DNA of 34,271 nt from Pseudomonas avellanae BPIC 631 (lineage in GTDB: Bacteria; Pseudomonadota; Gammaproteobacteria; Pseudomonadales; Pseudomonadaceae). This document shows positions 28,866 through 34,271 of this stretch, piece by piece. A program made the position numbers and the translations under genes. The notes under the pieces are model-generated. The model made no database searches. It saw only the letters and a list, made by a program, of their open reading frames with translations, and was not told the origin of the DNA. The stretch is from NCBI RefSeq assembly GCF_000444135.1, contig NZ_ATDK01000281.1, positions 1 to 34,271 of the forward strand. The letters are read 5' to 3'. Position 1 is the first letter of the stretch, and every line of letters begins with the position of its first letter.

Positions 28866-29729
28866 TCACTGGTAGTTGATGCCCGTGGCGTTCTTTTCAG
28901 TGGCGCTGATCTTCTTGTCGGTGGAGTCTTCACGGCCAGACTGGATGGCCTCGAGTACGTCCAAAAGCTGTTTACGCGCGGCTTCCCGAGCTTGCAACGC
29001 TTCTTTGGCTCTGAGAAGCCCTTCGGCGCGTTGCATTCCATTTTTTTGCTCTCGCATGCTGGTGATGCTTTCAGCAACGCGTTGAGCCGCCTCTTTTGGC
29101 CTGTTCAAATCAGGATCAGGTACCTGATGATCACCGTGGGCTTCAGCCTTTGTCGGCTTTGTTTGCTTGGCATTGAACCTTGCCCCGTTCCTCTCTTCTC
29201 GGCCAGGTCGTCCCTTGGCAGACCTGTCCGCGCGAGGACTGTGGCGTTGCGCGTGATCCAGCGCAATGCCCAGCAAGCTCAGCACCGAGCCTGCGGGAGG
29301 CCGCCGAGGTAATGATGACGACGCCGTATCGCTCTGCGCATCATGCTCTGATGGAGTCGACGTCGTCGTGACCGCGTTGGGCGTCGGGTCCCAGGGAGTG
29401 AGCTTGCCGGCGCTGTCCTGCATATAGACCCTGACAAGGTTCAGGTCGTGATTGGGGTCAGCCTCAAACGCTAACACAGGTTGGAGCGTCGAGGGGCGCG
29501 CTGAAAGAGCCGGGACACCGAACATGTTGCTGCCCAAGGAGGCCAACTCGAACAGTTTCCCTTTCTCGATGCTGGTGCGGATGTGGTCACTGATGGCGCT
29601 ACGCACCTTGTTCAGCCACTTGATTGAAGCGGCATTGATCATGCGCGTGGAGTTGGGAATGGAAATTTTGTCTGTGCCTTGTGCGGACGAGCCGTTGCCC
29701 GCGGCTGACGTGAGCGGCGTTATGTTCAT
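28866..29729 (-). CDS. Probable HrpL-regulated type III secreted effector
   Basis: Protein of 287 residues from the ATG at 29729, with GGGAG 8 bases upstream and a hrp box at 29754-29781. The N-terminus fits the type III export pattern: Ile at position 3, Pro at 5, no acidic residue in the first 12, and eight Ser in the first 50. No signal peptide or membrane helix. The N-terminal ~95 residues look folded; the middle (about 105-190) is rich in Ser, Thr, Pro and Arg and likely disordered. The C-terminal part (about 205-270) is a charged helical region (EALQAREAARKQLLDVLEAI). I could not assign a Hop family or activity. It is the only gene in a cassette flanked by comM 3' copies. Confidence 0.75.
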   Translation of the reverse strand: MNITPLTSAAGNGSSAQGTDKISIPNSTRMINAASIKWLNKVRSAISDHIRTSIEKGKLFELASLGSNMFGVPALSARPSTLQPVLAFEADPNHDLNLVRVYMQDSAGKLTPWDPTPNAVTTTSTPSEHDAQSDTASSSLPRRPPAGSVLSLLGIALDHAQRHSPRADRSAKGRPGREERNGARFNAKQTKPTKAEAHGDHQVPDPDLNRPKEAAQRVAESITSMREQKNGMQRAEGLLRAKEALQAREAARKQLLDVLEAIQSGREDSTDKKISATEKNATGINYQ

Positions 29730-29753
29730 TGAGTAATCTCCCTTTATCGCTGC

Positions 29754-29781
29754 TGAGTGGCGATTCGCGGTAATGAGTTCC
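29754..29781 (-). promoter_or_regulatory. hrp box (HrpL-dependent promoter)
   Basis: Read on the minus strand: GGAACT, 15 bases, CCACTCA. The consensus is GGAACC-N15/16-CCACNNA, so one mismatch with correct spacing. The -10 end lies 25 bp before the effector start codon, which leaves room for a short leader with GGGAG. Confidence 0.82.
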
Positions 29782-29796
29782 TCACTGATATAAAGC

Positions 29797-29831
29797 CTCG
29801 TCACCGCCTGGATCGTGGGTGGCGAGTTTTT
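29797..29831. terminator. Terminator copy at the comM 3' end
   Basis: CTCGTCACC (29797-29805) pairs with GGTGGCGAG (29818-29826) with one G-U pair and a 12-nt loop, then TTTTTA. It is a diverged copy of the terminator at 28696-28730 and lies just past the comM stop, so it can also end minus-strand comM transcription. Confidence 0.8.
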
Positions 29832-29837
29832 ACGCCT

Positions 29838-30380
29838 TCAATTACTCGAAGGTCGATACTGCAACGCCTCGGCCAGATGGCTGCGAGTGATCGCGTCCAC
29901 CTGCTCCAGATCCGCCAGGGTACGCGCCACTTTCAACAGCCGATGAGCCGAGCGCAGCGACAAGGTCAGGCGCTCGCAGGCCGTTTCCAGCCAGCGTTCG
30001 TCGGTGCTCGACAGCGCGCAATAGGTGCGCAGCCCCGGCAGATCGAGAAACGCATTGGCGCAGCCCTGACGTTGCTGCTGGCGTGCGCGAGCCTGCGCAA
30101 CCACTGCGGCAGCGCTGGCGGTGTTTTCGCTGGTGGTCAGGTCAGGATTGAGCGCCGTGGCCTCACGGGCGACCGTCAGGTGCAGGTCAATCCGGTCCAG
30201 CAACGGGCCGGACAGCTTGTTGCGATAGCGCTGCACCTGCTCGGTGGAGCAACGACAGCGCCCGGTCGGCTCACCGAGATATCCACAGGGGCACGGGTTC
30301 ATCGCCGCCACCAACTGAAACCGCGCCGGAAAGCGCACGCGATCCCGCGCACGGGAAATCACGATATGCCCCGACTCGAA
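29838..30380 (-). pseudogene. comM: 3' part of comM (Mg-chelatase-like AAA ATPase), truncated
   Basis: ComM is a hexameric branch-migration helicase that promotes recombination in natural transformation; the full protein is about 500 residues. Here only the last ~180 residues are present. They begin at ESGHIVISRARDRVRFPARFQ (arginine-rich AAA core), then the NPCPCGYLGEP and GRCRC cysteine motifs, KLSGPLLDRIDLHL, and the C-terminal helical domain to the natural stop at 29838. Codons upstream of GAG at about 30377 do not continue comM (NNPLPF instead), and base composition drops there. The 5' two thirds is not in the window, so the gene is broken by the foreign segment. Confidence 0.88.
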
Positions 30381-30468
30381 TGGTAGGGGGTTATTCCACA
30401 CATTTTTTTAGCAATGGATTTTTGCTCCTGATTGGACTGAGAATGGCACTTTGCCAACAGGAGGTTGT

Positions 30469-30951
30469 ATGGGATTTCTATCAAAGGCTGGGAGCATTGC
30501 ATTCGGGATCGCCGTTTTTCTAGGACTGCTGGCTTTACCGTTCTTATTTTTTGCAGGTATAACCAGAGCTTACGAACAAATAATCCCACCGTTAATATCC
30601 ATAGGATGGATATGCATAGGTTTGATTTTGTTTGTCCTTTTGCCGCTTTCAATATTTAAGAGTCTTAGAGTTTTTACTGGGTCAACAATATACATATTTT
30701 CATATGTGTTCGGTCTCCTGAGTTTTCTCATTAGCCTTTTGACTACGTGGTTCCTATGGGGTGGATTCTGGGCGATTCTTGGAATGGTATTACTTGGGGG
30801 AGCAGTTGTGCCATTTGCATTGTTAGCCAGTGCCTTCAAAGGCATGTGGACTTTGTTCTTTATAGTCGTTGGTCTGTTGGTCATTACTTGGGGTGCTCGT
30901 ATCATTGGAATGTTAATCGCTGAAAGCGGTGCTAATCATAAGCATAAGTAA
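30469..30951 (+). CDS. Small polytopic membrane protein of unknown function
   Basis: Product of 160 residues from the ATG at 30469, which has a perfect AGGAGG (30459-30464) in front. An in-frame TTG at 30451 is inside the spacer and unlikely. Five hydrophobic helices are visible (about residues 8-28, 36-58, 64-88, 90-115, 122-148), with a short basic tail ending NHKHK. No family recognised. It is the first gene past the comM junction, with low GC like the rest of the segment. It could be an immunity, exclusion or cargo protein; nothing in the sequence decides this. Confidence 0.7.
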   Translation: MGFLSKAGSIAFGIAVFLGLLALPFLFFAGITRAYEQIIPPLISIGWICIGLILFVLLPLSIFKSLRVFTGSTIYIFSYVFGLLSFLISLLTTWFLWGGFWAILGMVLLGGAVVPFALLASAFKGMWTLFFIVVGLLVITWGARIIGMLIAESGANHKHK

Positions 30952-31020
30952 GCAAGGACATTTTGAGAGATATGGGAGTGCTGGCTATGGCCCCTATCCT
31001 ACACTAATGTAAAACTCGAG

Positions 31021-31049
31021 CTATGCGAGTTTGTGGAAGTCTCGCATAG
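31021..31049. repeat. 9-bp inverted repeat after the membrane protein gene
   Basis: CTATGCGAG (31021-31029) and CTCGCATAG (31041-31049) are exact reverse complements, 11 bases apart. It lies 70 bp downstream of the membrane-protein gene. It has no T-run, so it is not a classical terminator; it could be a protein-binding site. Confidence 0.5.
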
Positions 31050-31902
31050 TTCACAAGTGAGGCTGCAAGGTCATTTTTTGTGCTTGAACTGGTTCAAGTG
31101 TAAAAATTGAGCCCGTATAGATTTTCAAAGTGAAATTTGTCCTAAGTCAAAAACAAGTGTTTTACGACCATGAATCTCATTCTCGTACTGAGAACATTAA
31201 AATGCTATTTTCAAAAAAAAACTAAAATCCTTTCACAGCTTTATATCAAATTATTGAAAGTTTGATTTTTCCAACCATGAAATAATGGCTTCTATAAGCC
31301 AAAAAACGCTGTCAATAGCAAATCAAAAATATATTTATAGTCCGACCTTGTCTACGTTTACCGGTCTACCCTATTTGCGTTTTACTTAATGTAGTTTTGC
31401 AACTAACCGCCCGAATAAAAATCATCGACGCTCCTAAAAAAGTGCTCCCAGTTTAATTTCAAAAAAAACGTGGGGGGTGGGCCACCTACGAGAATGAAAA
31501 TTTTCAAACCCTGCCACTCGATTTCAAAATAAAGCACAACTTACAAAAACGACCATGAAGCTCATTATTTCAATTAATTGATATTAGGGTATCGTTAAAC
31601 GCTTACTCACTCTAAAAACGCTATCTGCGTGAGCTGTATTTTTCAAAGTATTTTTTTGGTTTAAAAGCGAAGCTACCAGACGCTCTTGACTTTATTCCCA
31701 ATTCAACCCGATAGGGCGAGGGATTTTGTTTTTGATTTCAACACTCCAAAGTGTTAGACATCCGGCAGCAAACCACTGAAAAACTACGTTTTATGATTTG
31801 TTTCGCTTCGCTTCTCAAATCTACGAACTTCGTTCGCCTTTCCCAGATGGTTTTAGCCCCGGATGGGGCGTGCTCTGCTGAACTCAAAAAAATAGATTTG
31901 AA

Positions 31903-31950
31903 ATCAATAAAGGTATTTTAAAGTAATTAGTAGTATTTAAAGGTATTTAA
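31903..31950. repeat. AT-rich repeats, possible unwinding element of oriV
   Basis: AAAGGTATTTTAA (31909-31921) and AAAGGTATTTAA (31939-31950) are near copies 30 bp apart, with a partial copy AGTATTTAA (31932-31940). The stretch lies 45 bp before the first iteron, where iteron plasmids carry their AT-rich melting region. No perfect DnaA box was found nearby. Confidence 0.45.
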
Positions 31951-31994
31951 GAGTGCTGTTTTATGCTTAGAACAAGCCATTTTTTCGGCCCATA

Positions 31995-32217
31995 TATGTG
32001 GCGTTATATGTTGATGTATGTGGCGCTCTATGCATATGTATGTGGCGTTGTATGCTGATATATGTGGCGTTCTATGCATGTGTATGTGGCATGCTATTTT
32101 GATATATGTGGCGTTCTACGCAGATACATGGAGCATTCTATGGGAGTGCATGTGCTTCCCTGCGTATATACATGTGGCGTTATATGTAGCATTAAAATGC
32201 TATTGATATATGTGGCG
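31995..32217 (+). repeat. Iteron array, 22-bp period (plasmid oriV)
   Basis: The core TATGTGGCG recurs with an exact 22-bp step at 31995, 32017, 32039, 32061, 32083 (last base A), 32105 and, after two degenerate copies at 32127 and 32149, at 32171 (first base C). A tenth, good copy lies at 32209, off the register by 16 bp. The wider repeat is close to ATATATGTGGCGTTNTATG. Direct repeats of about two helical turns next to a rep gene are the binding sites of a theta-type Rep initiator. The last iteron ends 8 bp before the rep -35, which suggests Rep represses its own promoter. Confidence 0.9.
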
Positions 32218-32225
32218 TTGTTCTA

Positions 32226-32256
32226 TTGACATTTATAAGCATTGTGCTTTTATATA
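32226..32256 (+). promoter_or_regulatory. Promoter of the rep gene
   Basis: TTGACA (32226-32231) is a perfect -35. A -10 can be TTTATA (32249-32254, 17-bp spacer) or TATATA (32251-32256, 19-bp spacer). The start codon follows about 28 bp later with AAGGAG at 32273-32278. Confidence 0.7.
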
Positions 32257-32283
32257 TGTATATAAACAACGAAAGGAGCACCA

Positions 32284-33159
32284 ATGGAGCTAATATTCAA
32301 CCAGCATGAAACTCACAAAAAAATATACGCACAAGACACATATATGACATTTGCCAAGTCAATTCTCCACTTGCCTATATTCCAATCAGTGAAGAACTCG
32401 AAAAGCCCGAGAGTCATAATAAAAATTGCAAGGCTTTATGCATTTGAAGATGTTGAAATGGACTTCATACCACTATCCGTGGATTTCGATTTTGATGTTT
32501 TCTATTACATACTGCAAATGAAATTAAAATCGGACAAACTCACGTTCACAATAAATATGAAAAAGTTTATGAGATTTCACAAGGTTCACCCAAGCAACAA
32601 AAAAGTCTACATCGAAAAATTACGAAAGTCGTTGAAGAGCATGATGAAGTTTTACCTTGAATTTAGATATGGAGCTACGACCTACAAGTGCCACCTTTTG
32701 AATAACGTAGTGGAGGATTCCAATGATAAAGAAAATACCTTAATTACTTTCAATAAAGAGTTCGAAAACTTTTATAAACACGATACCGATTTGATTTTCA
32801 ACTTGAATTTTGATGAGTTCAAGGCAATAAAAGGAGACTATGCAAAGGCACTATATATGTTCTATTTGACGAATAGATATGATGACACCGTTGCTTTCAA
32901 AGTCGCCGATATAATAACAAGGTTGCAAGCTGGGGCGTCAGTTAAAAATGAGGCGTTGAGAAGCATAAAAAAAGCACACGACGAATTGATTAGTATTGGA
33001 TTTTTGAAGAGCATAGAACCGATTAAAGACGGCAGAGAATTGGTTGCTTACAAAGTCGAGTTTAAGAAAAGAAGAGAGAAGCCACTGCCTGAGCCAAAAG
33101 AAAAAGAAACAAACATCACTAATGACTTATCGTTATGTGATGAAGAGCTGCCATTTTAA
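32284..33159 (+). CDS. Plasmid replication initiator (Rep, iteron-binding type)
   Basis: Protein of 291 residues from the ATG at 32284 with a strong AAGGAG ribosome site. It is rich in Lys, Phe, Ile and Asn. Two winged-helix-like halves can be traced. The first (about 15-140) includes IIKIARLYAFEDVEMDF and LTFTINMKKFMRFHKVHPSNKKVYIEKLRKSLKSM. The second (about 165-265) includes FDEFKAIKGDYAKALYMFYLTNRYDDTVAFKVADIITRL and ALRSIKKAHDELISIGFLKSI. This is the layout of Rep_3/RepC-like initiators. The identification rests mainly on this layout plus the iteron array directly upstream. The family within Rep proteins is not assigned; it does not look like the RepA of the common pPT23A plasmids. Confidence 0.82.
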   Translation: MELIFNQHETHKKIYAQDTYMTFAKSILHLPIFQSVKNSKSPRVIIKIARLYAFEDVEMDFIPLSVDFDFDVFYYILQMKLKSDKLTFTINMKKFMRFHKVHPSNKKVYIEKLRKSLKSMMKFYLEFRYGATTYKCHLLNNVVEDSNDKENTLITFNKEFENFYKHDTDLIFNLNFDEFKAIKGDYAKALYMFYLTNRYDDTVAFKVADIITRLQAGASVKNEALRSIKKAHDELISIGFLKSIEPIKDGRELVAYKVEFKKRREKPLPEPKEKETNITNDLSLCDEELPF

Positions 33160-33164
33160 TCTAT

Positions 33165-33190
33165 AAAAAATAGCCCTCATGGGCTAAATT
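33165..33190. terminator. Bidirectional terminator between rep and the relaxase-like gene
   Basis: TAGCCC (33171-33176), TCAT loop, GGGCTA (33181-33186). Six A lie before the stem and a T-rich stretch after it. On the minus strand the stem is followed by TTTTTT, so it is strongest for the minus-strand gene. Confidence 0.82.
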
Positions 33191-34129
33191 TTAAATCTTG
33201 AACTTGAATTTTCTTTTGGCTGTTTGCTTTAATTCTCCATCGATAGGAGCACCTGAGCCGTCATCATCAATTAATGCTTGAACATAGGCTGAACATATTT
33301 CACGCTCGCGTTCATCTAACTGATTAACCTTTTCAGCAATATCAAGGTAAAGAGCAGCATCATAAACAACAACGTCATCCAAGACGTTTTTGATATTTTT
33401 CAGTATTTCAATTTCTCTGTAGCTATCATGCTTATCAACCAGTTCATCTATGAAAGAACGGAAATCCGTTTCAACATCTTGAACCTCGGCGGCTGTAACT
33501 TTATCTTGATACTGTTGCGTTGATTTAAACTCATCAACTTTATCTTTTATCATTTCATCGAATTCCTTTTTTAATCTTGGGTGGTCGGTATAAGCAACAA
33601 ACAACTCATTATTAATATTTTTGAATTCCTCATTTTTGCCAGCAGGTGTTTTCTCAAAATCCACTCCAAAGCATATGCGGCAGGTGATAGAACTATGAGC
33701 AATACAGAGCATTTCTTGTGTGGCTTTACTCAATACATCACGCAAGATGTCCTGTGGTGTAGATTCGAATAATTTGTCTAACTCATCTATCAAGTCATCG
33801 TTCGCTGGTGCAGTCTGTTCTTGTTCAACCTGCTTTGTAGGCTCTTGCGGCTTCTCTGATGCGGGTTGAACGGGTGTAGGCATGACAGGTGAACCAATGA
33901 CAGGTTCGACCGGTTTAGGATCTTCTACGGCTTTCTTAGCCTTCCATTTTTGAGCTTGTAATTCATAGTCAGCTTTTCTTTGTTCAAGCTCTTTCAAGTC
34001 TTGTTGAGTAGGTTTATATCCTGACAATGTGAAGCCTTTGTCTTCAAGATTCATCATTTTGAACTCCATCCACATTTTCTTCTTTGCGTAGTCTGGGCCA
34101 TGAACATGTAACGGCCCCGGCTTCTTCAT
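33191..34129 (-). pseudogene. C-terminal part of a relaxase-like mobilization protein, cut by IS30-family element
   Basis: The frame is open from the IS side to the stop at 33191; the first ATG clearly in plasmid sequence is at 34129 (312 codons), and no ribosome site precedes it. The N-terminal GPLHVHGPDYAKKKMWMEFK and GFTLSGYKPTQQDLKELEQR resemble the domain (LPD7-like) that follows the relaxase domain in some mobilization proteins. Then come a Pro/Glu/Gln linker (about 70-115) and a long charged helical tail ending KRKFKFKI. The catalytic relaxase part would lie upstream and is missing. Family assignment is from memory of the motif and is tentative. Confidence 0.5.
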
Positions 34130-34271
34130 GTCAGTTGTTAGACGTTGAAGCCCAGCTTTTATACTGGGCGGCGGCAAAAACTGAGCGCAACACCTGACCA
34201 ATCCGGTACGGTGAACCTATGTCATATCATGAACTCAGCATTGAAGAACGCATCACGATCCAGTTTGGCCA
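34130..34271 (+). mobile_element. Left end of an IS30-family insertion sequence, running off the window
   Basis: The last ~140 bases include the start of an IS30-type transposase at 34219. The exact left end is not defined: it lies between about 34130 and 34200, where the relaxase-like sequence stops making sense. A short inverted repeat GCCCAG-N8-CTGGGC (34150-34169) is in this interval. The terminal repeat and target duplication cannot be checked without the other end. Confidence 0.6.
34219..34271 (+). CDS. IS30-family transposase, N-terminal fragment (window edge)
   Basis: The ATG at 34219 opens MSYHELSIEERITIQFG and runs off the window. This is the hallmark start of IS30-family transposases, whose first helix-turn-helix has the form (M)xYxxLSxEERxxI. 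Only 17 codons are visible, so the exact IS cannot be named. Confidence 0.75.
   Translation, partial: MSYHELSIEERITIQFG

Larger units (their letters stand above)
30952..32283. other. Gene-free 1.3 kb with replication-origin features
   Basis: No convincing coding frame on either strand. It is very AT-rich with many A and T runs. It contains an inverted repeat at 31021-31049, a near-identical direct repeat (ACGACCATGAA-T/G-CTCATT at 31164-31181 and 31549-31566), a hairpin CGAAC-ttc-GTTCG (31824-31836), AT-rich repeats before the iterons, and the iteron array and rep promoter. The last third is the probable oriV; the rest is unexplained. Confidence 0.6.
30381..34271. mobile_element. AT-rich plasmid-like segment joined inside comM
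   Basis: From about 30381 to the window end the GC content falls well below that of the chromosome and codon use changes (frequent ATA, AAA, TTT). The segment carries an iteron array, a Rep initiator gene, and a relaxase-like gene cut by an IS30-family element. No integrase is seen. It is either an integrated plasmid, a plasmid-derived island or an assembly join. The right boundary is outside the window. Confidence 0.7.

Noticed and set aside
28658..29077. 139-codon minus-strand frame overlapping the comM remnant and the effector gene end
   Set aside because: It crosses a terminator and two unrelated sequences and is out of frame with both comM and the effector.
30992..31049. Possible oriT: CTATCCTACAC next to a 9-bp inverted repeat
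   Set aside because: It resembles the MOBP nic YATCCTG with a mismatch, but the inverted repeat lies on the wrong side of the nic and the relaxase class is not known.
32018..32206. Open frame of 62 codons beginning MWRSMHMYVALYAD
   Set aside because: It is a read-through of the 22-bp iterons; the periodic peptide comes from the repeats and there is no ribosome site.
34130..34201. N-terminal extension of the relaxase-like frame from a TTG at 34201
   Set aside because: These codons fall in or next to the IS30-family end and are probably not native to the gene.

Overview
The window is a piece of a fluorescent Pseudomonas chromosome, most likely the P. syringae group. The conserved run from rpmG to recG has a gene order I know from other Pseudomonas. 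The P. syringae assignment rests on intergenic GACGC-TCN-GCGTC hairpin repeats and on a gene for a probable type III effector that sits behind a HrpL (hrp box) promoter.

Positions 1-25530 are core housekeeping DNA of high GC content. In order they hold ribosomal proteins L33/L28 (minus strand), a periplasmic peptide-binding protein, radC (minus), the coaBC-dut-algC-argB run (coenzyme A, dUTP removal, alginate/LPS sugar phosphate, arginine), a DUF4124 protein with pyrE (minus), crc (catabolite repression), a DUF4870 membrane protein with rph (minus), the yicC-gmk and rpoZ-spoT-ridA runs (nucleotide metabolism, RNA polymerase omega, ppGpp), a lipoprotein, an atypical SDR (minus), the exbB-exbD-tonB energy-transduction operon, oxyR-recG, and a YbaK-HDOD fusion protein. 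Terminators separate most of these units.

Positions 25600-28730 are more variable. They hold a HigB/HigA-type toxin-antitoxin pair on the minus strand with an unusually long, hairpin-rich gap between the two genes, a GFA-family zinc protein, and a CitMHS citrate transporter.

Positions 28690-30380 record a rearrangement at the 3' end of comM. A terminator plus the last ~38 codons of comM occurs twice, at about 28696-28858 and 29797-29950, as a diverged direct repeat. Between the copies lies a ~0.9 kb cassette with one gene of 287 codons, an effector-like N-terminus and a hrp box (GGAACT-N15-CCACTCA). The right-hand comM copy is itself cut off at about 30380, so this comM is a 3' fragment.

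Positions 30381-34271 are AT-rich and foreign. They hold a five-helix membrane protein, ~1.3 kb without genes, an array of 22-bp iterons, a Rep initiator gene with a good promoter, and a convergent relaxase-like C-terminal gene. The last of these is cut by an IS30-family element that runs off the window. This looks like a mobilizable theta-replicating plasmid, or part of one, joined to the chromosome inside comM. An assembly join cannot be ruled out from the sequence alone. I saw no tRNA, rRNA or CRISPR array.
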